Source: Natronorubrum halophilum
GTDB taxonomy: Archaea; Halobacteriota; Halobacteria; Halobacteriales; Natrialbaceae
DNA length: 64,000 bases
NCBI RefSeq assembly: GCF_003670115.1
Contig: NZ_QQTY01000002.1
Span: forward strand, 620,001-684,000
Reading direction: 5' to 3'
A model generated the notes under the pieces. It searched no databases. It was given only the letters and a program-made list of their open reading frames with translations, and had not been told where the DNA came from. The position numbers were made by a program, and so were the translations under genes. This document shows, one piece after another, positions 41,633 to 49,966 of the stretch (its first letter is position 1; each line of letters starts with the position of its first letter).

Positions 41633-44323
41633 TCAATCGATGTGGATCGCCGGCTTCCCGGGTCGTGCCTTCCCCGCGACGTCGTCATCGTCGGCCGCCT
41701 GACGGACGACGATCTCGGCGTCGAACTCGTCGACGAGGAGCCACGCGCTTCGCTCGAGGATCGCCAGTTCGTCCTCGGCCGTGAGCACCCGCTCGAGGTC
41801 GCTCCGTCCCGTCCGTTCGGCCAGTTCGTCGACGAAAGGGGCGACGGTCTCGCGGTCGATCTCGAGATCGGCTGTCAGGACCTGGTCGACGAGCGCCTCG
41901 GTCCCTGCGACCTCGATCGTCCCGTCGACGTATTCGCCGACCAGCTGCGTCACGTCGTACTTCCAGGGTTGAGCAACGACGAGTTCGATCCGTTCCGGCT
42001 CGTCGATCGCTGCGACGTCGACGATGTCTCGAACGTCCTCGAGCGTCGTCTCCACGAGTCGGCGCTCGCGCTGTGCGGTACTCACGTCGTGTTCGGGCTC
42101 GGGCCAGTCGGCCTCGACGACCAGCCCTTCTCCCCGGAGCTTGTTCCAACATTCCTCGCCGAGGTGGGGTGCCATCGGGGAGATCAGGGCCGCAAGCGTC
42201 AGCAGGCCGCGCCGATAGATCTCGCCGTGTGGCTGATCGTACGCTCGGTAGCGACGGAGCAGCCGCGCTAACTCCTGAATCTCGGTGGCGGCCCGGTGGA
42301 ACCGGAACCGTTCGTACTCGTCGGTGACTGCGGCGATCGTTCGGTCGGTCTCCCGAGCGATGTAGTCGTCGTGACCCCGTTTCTCGAGGCGCGTCTCGCC
42401 CTCGTCGACGAACGCGGCTGCCATCCCGTAGAGCGTCTGCTGAAGGTCGTAGGCCCCGCGGACGTTGTTCGCGGTCCACTCAAAGTCCTGTTCGGGGTGG
42501 GCCGCCGAGAGGACGAACAGCCGCGTGGTCTCCGCGCCGTACTCCTGGGGCGCGACGACGTTGCCCCTCGAACTGGACATCTTCTCGCCGTCGTACAGCA
42601 CCGTTCCCTGGCTCTTGAGGTTCGTGATGGGTTCGCGGCGATCGAGCAAGTCCAGATCCGCGAGCGCCCGCGTGAAGAACCGGGTGTAGAGCAGATGGAG
42701 GATCGCGTGTTCCTCGCCGCCGACGTAGACGTCGACGGGCAGCCACTCGTCGGCGAGGTCGGTGTCGAAGGGCACATCCTCGAGGTGCGGCGAGAGGAAG
42801 CGCAGGTAGTACCACGAGGAGTCGACGAACGTGTCCATCGTGTCCGTCTCGCGACGGGCGGGGCCGCCGCAGTTCGGGCACTCGGTCTCGCGGAACGAGT
42901 CGTGCTCCTCGAGGGGGTTTCCGGTCGTCCGGACGAACTCGGGCAGTTCGACCGGTAGCTCGTCGTCCGGCACGAGTTCGTGCCCGCAGTCGTCGCAGTG
43001 GACGACCGGAATCGGCGTCCCCCAGTAGCGCTGGCGGGAGATCAGCCAATCTCGCAGCCGGTAGGTGACGTCCTCTTCGAGTTCGTCGTGGTCGGCGACG
43101 AGTTCCTCCCGGGCCGCTTCGCTCGGCGTCCCGTCGTACTCGCCGCTGCCCTCGAGGACGCCCTCGCCGGTGTAGGGGCCGTTCTCGAGACCCTCGTCCG
43201 CGTCCCCATGGGCGGCGCTCTCATCGCCGTCAGTAGCCGACGGCTCGGGAACGATCACCCGCTCGATCGGCAGGTCGTGCTCGAGCGCGAAGGCGTGGTC
43301 GCGCTCGTTGTGGCCGGGGACGCCCATCACCGCGCCCGTACCGACGTCTTCGAGCACGTAGCCGGCGACGTAGACCGACAGTTCCTCGCCGGTCAACGGA
43401 TGGGCGGCCGTCGCATCCGTCTCGATTCCCGACAGTCCCACCTCGCCGGGTTCCTGTTCGCGAACCGTGTCGACGTAGTCGGCGACCGCGTCGTCGTCCT
43501 CGGCGAGCGCCCGTGCGAGTTCGTGGCCGGGCGAGACCGCGAGAAAAGTCGCGCCGTAGATCGTCTCCGGTCGGGTGCTGAAGACGTCTACCGACCCGTG
43601 ATCGCGGACGTCGAACGCGATCCGCGCGCCCTCCTGTCGCCCGATCCAGTTGCGCTGGATCTCGCGAACCCCGTCGGACCACCCGTCGAGATCCTCGAGA
43701 CCGTCGTGGAGCTCCTCGGCGTAGTCGGTGATCGTGAAGAACCACTGGTCGAGTTCCCGGCGGCCGACGGGCGTCTCACAGCGCCAGCAGACCCGATCGC
43801 CGTCCCGTTCGGCTACCTGCGCCGCGGCGAGTACCGTCTCGCAGTCGGGACACCAGTTGACCGACGCGGCCTCGTACTCGACGAGTCCCGCCTCGTAGAG
43901 TCGCTTGAACAGCCACTGGTTCCACCGGTAGTACTCGGGTTCGCAGGTGGTGATCTCCCGCGACCAGTCGTAGCCAAAGCCCATCGTCTCGAGTTCCTCG
44001 CGCATTCGACGGATACACGCCTCGGTCCAGGATCGGGGGTCGGTCTTGCGCTCGAAGGCGGCGTTCTCGGCGGGGAGTCCGAACGCGTCCCATCCCATCG
44101 GATGGAGCACGTCGTCGCCCTGCATCCGCCGATAGCGCGAGTAGGCGTCCGTAATCGCGTAGTTACGGACGTGACCCATGTGAAGCGTCCCCGACGTGTA
44201 GGGGAACATTCCGAGGACGTAGGTCGGGTCCTCGGCATCCTCGGGCAACGCGTAGACGTCGTCTCGCTCCCAGACGTACTGCCAGAACTCCTGCACCTGC
44301 GCGTGATCATAATGAGTCGTCAT
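41633..44323 (-). CDS. leuS: leucine--tRNA ligase
   Basis: Charges tRNA-Leu. 896 residues, class I synthetase. HIGH-type motif LHMGH near 48 within PYTSGTLHMGHVRNY, a zinc-ribbon pair of CxxC segments, the editing (CP1) domain at about 220-400, and KMSKS-type KMSSS in DGEKMSSSRGN. An acidic insert follows the editing domain (SATDGDESAAHGDADEG). The bacterial-type length and arrangement are usual for haloarchaea. Confidence 0.95.
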   Translation of the reverse strand: MTTHYDHAQVQEFWQYVWERDDVYALPEDAEDPTYVLGMFPYTSGTLHMGHVRNYAITDAYSRYRRMQGDDVLHPMGWDAFGLPAENAAFERKTDPRSWTEACIRRMREELETMGFGYDWSREITTCEPEYYRWNQWLFKRLYEAGLVEYEAASVNWCPDCETVLAAAQVAERDGDRVCWRCETPVGRRELDQWFFTITDYAEELHDGLEDLDGWSDGVREIQRNWIGRQEGARIAFDVRDHGSVDVFSTRPETIYGATFLAVSPGHELARALAEDDDAVADYVDTVREQEPGEVGLSGIETDATAAHPLTGEELSVYVAGYVLEDVGTGAVMGVPGHNERDHAFALEHDLPIERVIVPEPSATDGDESAAHGDADEGLENGPYTGEGVLEGSGEYDGTPSEAAREELVADHDELEEDVTYRLRDWLISRQRYWGTPIPVVHCDDCGHELVPDDELPVELPEFVRTTGNPLEEHDSFRETECPNCGGPARRETDTMDTFVDSSWYYLRFLSPHLEDVPFDTDLADEWLPVDVYVGGEEHAILHLLYTRFFTRALADLDLLDRREPITNLKSQGTVLYDGEKMSSSRGNVVAPQEYGAETTRLFVLSAAHPEQDFEWTANNVRGAYDLQQTLYGMAAAFVDEGETRLEKRGHDDYIARETDRTIAAVTDEYERFRFHRAATEIQELARLLRRYRAYDQPHGEIYRRGLLTLAALISPMAPHLGEECWNKLRGEGLVVEADWPEPEHDVSTAQRERRLVETTLEDVRDIVDVAAIDEPERIELVVAQPWKYDVTQLVGEYVDGTIEVAGTEALVDQVLTADLEIDRETVAPFVDELAERTGRSDLERVLTAEDELAILERSAWLLVDEFDAEIVVRQAADDDDVAGKARPGKPAIHID

Positions 44324-44539
44324 TGTAGCGAGTGGTCTTGGCGGGTACTGGGTGTGCCGGCTATATCATTGTTCGGCTGCCCGTCGCGATTCCCGCGAGA
44401 ACGACGGATTCGCGTCTCGACGAGCGGCCGGTCCGATCGGCACGGGGACCGTACGAGATTCGCCCGCTTCCGTCACGAACGGTTGACATCGAGTCTCAGA
44501 AACCGCTTCTCGGTCGTCGTCCGCTGTTCGTGTCTCGGA

Positions 44540-46378
44540 TCACTGTAGCAGGTGTTCGTCGGGACTCGTCACCGCCGCCGCATCCCGAGTCAGCGTCTCC
44601 CGCGTTTCGTCGCCCGTATCGATAGTCGACTCGTCGGTCCGGCGGGAGCCGCCAAACTGTTGTGCCGACTTCTCGAGGACGTAATCGCCGAGAACGAGCA
44701 AGTCGAGGCCCATCCCGTAGAAATCCTTCACCGCTTCCGTCGGCGTGTTGACGATCGGTTCGCCGTGGTCGTTGAACGACGTGTTCAACAGGACCGGAAC
44801 GCCGGTGACGCTCTCGAACTCCGAAATGAGGCGGTGATACTGCGGGTTCTGGTCCGCTCGAACGGTTTGCGGGCGCGTCGAACCGTCCGACGGGTGAATA
44901 ACGGCTTCGAGTTCGGCCGCCTTCTCGGGGCGGACGTCGAACGCGTCGACCATGAACGGTGCCGGCTGGCCGTCGACGAGGTACTCTTCGGCGGCTTCCT
45001 CGAGCATCGATGGGGCGAACGGTCGCCACTCCTCGCGATGTTTGACGAACCTGTTGACGCGGTCGCGCGAGGCGGCGGTCCGGGGGTCGGCGAGGATACT
45101 TCGCGACCCCAGCGCTCGTGGACCCATTTCCGTCCGTCCCCGAAACCAGCCGACCAGCGCCCCGTCCGCGAGTTGTTTGGCGACGTATCGCTCGAGGTGG
45201 TCGGGCTCTGCGTAGTCGATCTTGTTCATCTGCAGCTCCGATTCGATCTCCTCGCGGTCGTAGCCGGGCCCGAGGTAGACGGTCGACAGCCGCTCGACCG
45301 AAGACGGCTTCTGATCGGACCAGCCCGCACCGAGCGCCAGTCCGGCGTCGTTTGCGACGGGTTGAATAAAGGTCTCGTCGACGACGGTCGCCTCGCGAAT
45401 CCGTTTGTTGAGCTTGCAGTTGAGCGCGACGCCGCCGGCGAGGGCGACGTTTCCGGAATTCACCGTTCCGACGTACGCTCGGACGATGTCCAGGACGATC
45501 TCCTCGAGGAGTTTCTGTGCCGTGTACGCCAGGTCTTTTTCCCACTGGTCGAACTCCCCCGGCGTCTCCTTTCGCGGTCGATCGAAGGCGTCCTCCAGCA
45601 ACTCGATGCCGTGGCCGGTGCCCCAGCGTTTCGTGAGCGACGTTACGTCGTAGTCCGCGCCGCTATCGACGAACGTCCGAAGCGTGCGCTCGATATCGGG
45701 GTTCTCCTCGCCGTAGGGTGCCAGCCCCATCACCTTCCCCTCTCCGTTGAACATCCGGTAGCCGAGATACTCCGTAATAATTGCAAAGAACAGCCCGAGA
45801 CTGTTCGGGTGTTCGTACGTTCGCACTCGCGTGAGCCCCCTGCTGTCGCCGCGCCAGACGACCGTCGAATCGTACTCCCCTTTTGCGTCGAGCGTTAGCA
45901 CGAGCGCGTCGTCGAACCCCGACGGGTGGAACGCGCTCGCGGCGTGACAGCGGTGATGAGCGCGCAGTTCGATCGGCGGAACCGGGGTGTCGATCTCCGC
46001 GAGGCGACGCTCGACCTGTCGCGTCGGTGCAAACCGGCTCTGACACTCCGAGACGACCGTCTCCTCGAGCGCGGACAGCTTTCTCGCGAGCCCCGGCGCT
46101 TGGAGGGCGTCGGTGACGTAGTGCGAGCGAATCCGAGACCGGAGGCTGGGGTCGTACGGCAGCAAGATCGTTTCGATGTCGGTGAACTCGAGGTCTCGGA
46201 ACTCGAGACAGGCCTCGATCGCTCCCGTCGGAAACGTCTCGGGAGCGTGCTTCTCCCGCGTCAACCGTTCTGCTTCGATACCGAAGACTGGCGTTCCGTC
46301 CTCGAACAGGACAGCACTGGGATCGTGCTGACCGTACAGACCGATCGCTGGTTTGAACGCGAGTCGATAGTCACTCAT
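44540..46378 (-). CDS. NodU/CmcH-type carbamoyltransferase
   Basis: 612 residues from ATG 46378 (MSDYRLAFKPAIGLYG); the frame runs further upstream but lacks support. N-terminal Kae1-like domain with DPSAVLFEDGTPVFGIEAERLTREK split over residues 16-40, HHRCHAASAF near 148 and LAGGVALNCKLN near 320; C-terminal domain with WFRGRTEMGPRALGSRSILA. The enzyme makes carbamoyl-adenylate and transfers carbamoyl to a hydroxyl, as on Nod factors, antibiotics or polysaccharides. Beside the glycan genes a sugar target is likely. Confidence 0.9.
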   Translation of the reverse strand: MSDYRLAFKPAIGLYGQHDPSAVLFEDGTPVFGIEAERLTREKHAPETFPTGAIEACLEFRDLEFTDIETILLPYDPSLRSRIRSHYVTDALQAPGLARKLSALEETVVSECQSRFAPTRQVERRLAEIDTPVPPIELRAHHRCHAASAFHPSGFDDALVLTLDAKGEYDSTVVWRGDSRGLTRVRTYEHPNSLGLFFAIITEYLGYRMFNGEGKVMGLAPYGEENPDIERTLRTFVDSGADYDVTSLTKRWGTGHGIELLEDAFDRPRKETPGEFDQWEKDLAYTAQKLLEEIVLDIVRAYVGTVNSGNVALAGGVALNCKLNKRIREATVVDETFIQPVANDAGLALGAGWSDQKPSSVERLSTVYLGPGYDREEIESELQMNKIDYAEPDHLERYVAKQLADGALVGWFRGRTEMGPRALGSRSILADPRTAASRDRVNRFVKHREEWRPFAPSMLEEAAEEYLVDGQPAPFMVDAFDVRPEKAAELEAVIHPSDGSTRPQTVRADQNPQYHRLISEFESVTGVPVLLNTSFNDHGEPIVNTPTEAVKDFYGMGLDLLVLGDYVLEKSAQQFGGSRRTDESTIDTGDETRETLTRDAAAVTSPDEHLLQ

Positions 46379-46389
46379 CTTCCTGGTAT

Positions 46390-46427
46390 CTCCTTCCCCA
46401 CCGGTTGATACTATGAGGCTATTAAAC
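46390..46427 (-). promoter_or_regulatory. promoter and Shine-Dalgarno site of the carbamoyltransferase
   Basis: On the minus strand a TATA-like GTTTAATA (46420-46427) precedes GGGGAAGGAGA (46389-46399), a strong ribosome-binding site 11 bases before ATG 46378. This leadered arrangement differs from the leaderless genes elsewhere in the window and supports the chosen start. Confidence 0.55.
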
Positions 46428-46601
46428 GCCACACCGAGTGGCTGCGCGAAAAGGGGCCCCGTATCAACAGTTGTTACAGTTACGGTACACCGGTTGGATG
46501 GGAGACGCGTTACGTGATAACGGACCGGCACATCGGCGTGTGGACACGCTGGTGACACGAGCGTTCGTAGCCGATACCGGGCGTACCGGTCACGCCGCAC
46601 G

Positions 46602-46626
46602 GATCGTTCATGCGGATGAAACGATC
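46602..46626 (+). promoter_or_regulatory. near-palindrome before a TATA-like box
   Basis: GATCGTTCAT and ATGAAACGATC form a stem with a four-base loop and one bulged base, directly upstream of TTAATAGCCGTATA (46627-46640). It looks like an operator placed against a core promoter for the 46672/46888 genes. Confidence 0.4.
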
Positions 46627-46671
46627 TTAATAGCCGTATAGTGAACCGCAGAGCTACGAACAATTATCATA

Positions 46672-46872
46672 ATGCAACGAAGCGTGTGGTACAAGAGCCC
46701 GCTTCGACAGTGTGCTCTGGCCCAACTATGCGTCCAGCCGCCGCCAGCGGGGCCATCGCCCCCGACGGCGCGAACGCAAACGATCAGTTCCGATCGGTTG
46801 GCTACCGCGGCGTCAGAATCGGTGGAAACGTCATCCGACGTGATGGCGAGCGTATCGCCAGACGAACACTAG
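46672..46872 (+). CDS. possible 66-residue protein upstream of the stalk protein
   Basis: ATG 46672 follows a TATA-like box by about 38 bases and the stop is 15 bases before the 46888 gene. The second half (DRLATAASESVETSSDVMAS then VSPDEH) looks like haloarchaeal acidic protein; the first half does not. A competing frame from GTG 46641 exists. Could be real or leader DNA. The 46379-46671 gap otherwise shows only promoters. Confidence 0.3.
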   Translation: MQRSVWYKSPLRQCALAQLCVQPPPAGPSPPTARTQTISSDRLATAASESVETSSDVMASVSPDEH

Positions 46873-46887
46873 ATCTCAAAGACAACT

Positions 46888-47895
46888 ATGCGTCGTAATG
46901 TTCAACAGGAGCGGGCGGAGACGCGATCGATTCAGACGAGTATCCAGATACTGCTTACTCTCAGCGGCGTCGTGTTGTTAGCCGCCGGCCTCGTGCTCGC
47001 TGCGAGTGGCGCATCGATAGGCGGCGCGATCGGCGCTGTCAGCGACGAGTTGGGGGGATCACAACCGGCTGACGACGATCCCGGTACTACCGGCGACGAT
47101 GGAGCGAACGGGGGTGATGAAACCGACGGCAACGACAGCAGCAGCGATGACAGCGACGGAGATAGCTCCGGCGACGACGGGAGTAACTCCGGTAGCGATG
47201 ATAGCGGCTCCGATGACGGGAGCGGGTCCGATGATGGCGATAGCAACTCTGGAGACGATGGTAGCGGCTCCGATGACGGGAGCGGATCCGGTGATGGCGA
47301 TGACGGCTCTGATGACGGCGATAACGGGTCCGGTGGCGACGGGGGTGACGGGAGCGATAACGACAGTGGTGGGACGAATACGGTAACGGCTACCGTCGAA
47401 GACGACAGCGGTGATCCGATCGAAGGAGTCATCGTCGAAGTGGACGACTTCGGCGTCAGCGAAACGGGCACCACCGACGACGACGGCGAGGTCGAATTCG
47501 ATCTCGAGGACGGCGAGTACACGATCACCGCCTCCACGGACGGCTACGAAACGGCCGAGAACGACGTCACGGTCGACGGCGACGACGAGACGGTCACGCT
47601 AACGCTCGAGGAAGAAGCGGACGACGGGACACACACGCTGACGACCGTCGTCGAAGACGGTAACGGCGACCCGATCGAAGACGCCGACGTCACCGTCGAG
47701 GAGGACGCCGGCTTCTTCGGCACGGGCGACACCTGGGACGGATCGACCGACGACGACGGCGAGACCGAGTTCGATCTCGAGGACGGCGACTACACGATCG
47801 CCGCCTCCGCGGACGGGTACGAAACGGCCGAAAACGACGTCGAGATCGACGGTGACGACGACACGATCACGCTGACGATCGAGGAAGACAACTAG
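46888..47895 (+). CDS. membrane-anchored Ser/Asp/Gly stalk protein with two beta domains
   Basis: 335 residues. One N-terminal helix (about 20-42, LTLSGVVLLAAGLVLAASG) with no cleavage site obvious, then an Asp/Ser/Gly-rich stalk at about 57-165, then two homologous 75-residue domains of the carboxypeptidase-regulatory/PEGA-like beta type: each ends in DGYETAENDV followed by an acidic strand and TLTIEE- or TLTLEE-like end. The layout resembles surface adhesins with Ser-Asp stalks. The Ser residues could carry glycans. Next to a carbamoyltransferase and glycan genes. Confidence 0.75.
   Translation: MRRNVQQERAETRSIQTSIQILLTLSGVVLLAAGLVLAASGASIGGAIGAVSDELGGSQPADDDPGTTGDDGANGGDETDGNDSSSDDSDGDSSGDDGSNSGSDDSGSDDGSGSDDGDSNSGDDGSGSDDGSGSGDGDDGSDDGDNGSGGDGGDGSDNDSGGTNTVTATVEDDSGDPIEGVIVEVDDFGVSETGTTDDDGEVEFDLEDGEYTITASTDGYETAENDVTVDGDDETVTLTLEEEADDGTHTLTTVVEDGNGDPIEDADVTVEEDAGFFGTGDTWDGSTDDDGETEFDLEDGDYTIAASADGYETAENDVEIDGDDDTITLTIEEDN
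47056..47388 (+). repeat. low-complexity Ser/Asp/Gly-coding repeat
   Basis: Irregular repeats of GATGACGGGAGCGGATCCGA-like units encode the stalk of the 46888 protein. Such DNA expands and contracts easily by slippage, so length may vary between strains. Confidence 0.75.
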
Positions 47896-48685
47896 CGTCG
47901 CTTTCACCCCGATCCGGCCAACGGAATCGATATCGTCGACCGCTCTCGTTCGCGCGGTTCGTCGAGTACGTGCCGACGACCTGCTTACTGACTTTCCGAC
48001 TGTGGATCCCGAGCGCGTAGCTCGGCGCGTAACACCTCGTACTCGAATCGCGGCGGATCGTTCCCTCGTACGTAGATCGAAGTATCGTCTCGAGTCTCGT
48101 CACTGACGCGGCCCGGCTGACGACCGTTCTGGCGACGAGCGCCGATTTTCGATATTTGCCGATGGAGTAGATGGTCATAAAATAATATATTTGTATCTAT
48201 CGTGCGTTGTCCTTCACAGGATGCTCACTTAGCAGACGGTCGTCCTACGTGAGGAAGAAGAGGCCGTCCTCGCGTGTCAAGCGGCACTACCAAAGACGGA
48301 TGTTTTCCGAAGAAATCCTGTACGGCAGCATAGCGGTGCTGCATCTATAGCGTGGCTTCGAATCAACGGTCACGGGAAACCACAGATTCGAAACGCGGAC
48401 CGCTATCTTTTGTTCCTCAGCCACTGGACTAACGAGTCGGATTCTCGACCGACTTCCGAGCCACTGCACTGTCGTTCGAAGTTCCGATGTGCACGTGATC
48501 GCCATCTTTCGCTGCAACTCGCCTTCTCAGAGCATCCTGAAGCTAGCACTCGAGGGGGATCACCAAGAGCCAAGAATCGATATGAACAGACGCCAACCTA
48601 CGACCGATCCAGCAGTACAGCAGACTACCCAAATTACCCGCCAGAGCTCCCTTGATATCCAGCGTATCCAGTACGGAGCGAACCG
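47896..48685. other. 790-base gap without a convincing gene
   Basis: Contains a very AT-rich spot (48178-48200, ATAAAATAATATATTTGTAT) that could be a promoter, and several short frames on both strands none of which looks like protein. From about 48180 the base composition is less GC-rich than the rest of the window, continuing into the phosphotransferase pseudogene. It may hold remnants of decayed genes. Confidence 0.5.
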
Positions 48686-49665
48686 ATGACAAACGACAAC
48701 ATCACAGCAGGCGAAGACGTCGCGGCAGCCCTCATTAATGCGTTTCCCGAGCGAGAGATTGAGAAAGTGCTTCCCGCGGGACCGTCTTGGAACGACCGAA
48801 ACGAGGCGGTGCGTGTCGAGTTCGCCGACGGCAAACCGGTGTTTCTAAAGATCGCCGCAGATAGTGATGGGGCTCGAATCACTCGGGAATGTGCTGTTAT
48901 CGACTACGTCGGTACACACTGTAATGTAGTTGTGCCAACAGTGGTTACAAGCGGGACCACCGGTGAACCCCCGTATCTCGTTACGGCACCGATGCGCGAG
49001 CGGAGTCTCGCAGCTCAATGGCAGAGTTGAGCAAAACTAAACGAACGACCGTTCTCCAACAAATCGGGATCGCCCTCGCAGACGTTAATTCTCAGGAGTT
49101 CGAGCAACACAGTCACATCGTGGGTGGTGATGCGGACGGGTTGATCCTCGATACCGGATCGTGGACCACTATCCTCGTTGAGCGAATCGAGATGATGCGA
49201 GAACTGGCGTCTTCGGATCGCTTTGAGCATTATTATGACGAGGTGATCGAGGGTGTCAAAGCAAATCAAGAGCGTCTCGACCTCGCACCTGCGACTCTCG
49301 TCCACGGCGATCCGGCCATGCCAAACTCCTTCCGGAGCGAAACGACGCTCGGCTTCATCGATTGGGAAATTGCGCATATCGGCGACCCCGCCAGGGAGCT
49401 CCACAGAGCGCAAAACCAGCTACTCGAATCGAGAGACCTTGGAGATGACGAACGGCTCGTGACTGCACTCCACGACGGGTACCGACAACGCGCTGGGTCC
49501 TTACCAGTCGGACTAGATGAGCGTGCGTCAATTTATGATGCAGTTCGATTCCTCGGGACGGCTGGATTCTTCGACAAAGTCGTTGAGTTCTCCGACGAGT
49601 CGCCTGAAGAAGTTGCGACGTGGATTGAAGCAGAGATGACCGAACGCCTTACCGCCATTCAATAA
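48686..49665 (+). pseudogene. aminoglycoside-phosphotransferase-family protein, frameshifted
   Basis: Two overlapping frames give one kinase-like protein. The first (48686-49030) holds the N lobe, with the ATP-binding lysine in PVFLKIA and the hinge LVTAPM, and stops at TGA 49028. The second (from 49018) continues with ELSKTKRTTVLQQIGIALA and carries the catalytic loop LVHGDPAMPN and metal-binding FIDWEIAHIGDPAREL. One missing base near 49010-49027 explains the break. Codon use is AT-richer than in neighbours, suggesting transfer. Two separately translated halves are a less likely alternative. Confidence 0.7.
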
Positions 49666-49672
49666 GTAGACG

Positions 49673-49966
49673 ATGGACAACAAAGATCGGCAGCCGAACG
49701 GGTCATACTGCTTCCTACGGGCCGACAGCGAGGAACGGTGGTCGTTCATTCAGCAGTATCTCGAAAACTCCCATCGAAGCGCTCTGGATATCGGCTATGC
49801 ACAACTCGATTTTACCTATAAGAGACGTCGTTGTCTACGTGATCAGATGGCCGCGAGACGATCAGCGTGTCACTCGGTTCGGCTAGTACTACTGTGGCGT
49901 ATCCACCGCGTCGGAGACGCGTCAAAAAGTCACTTGGTCCCGTTCGCGCCGATCATTCGACGGTGA
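49673..49966 (+). pseudogene. probable remnant of a SAM-dependent methyltransferase
   Basis: The first 45 or so residues (LRADSEERWSFIQQYLENSH, then RSALDIGYAQ) look like the start of a class I methyltransferase, where motif I should read like LDIGCGxG; here the glycine-rich loop is damaged. After that the frame becomes arginine-rich and unconvincing and runs to the 3' end of glmS. It starts seven bases after the phosphotransferase stop. Identification is tentative. Confidence 0.4.

Noticed and set aside
46641-46898. 85-codon frame from GTG 46641 upstream of the stalk protein
   Set aside because: It overlaps the start of the stalk gene and looks less protein-like than the 46672 frame.
47056-47388. 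Possible minisatellite or recombination hotspot in the stalk region
   Set aside because: The repetition is explained by the Ser/Asp/Gly protein it encodes, with intact frame.
48287-48517. 76-codon minus-strand frame suggesting a transposase remnant
   Set aside because: No transposase motif and no inverted repeats bounding it could be found.
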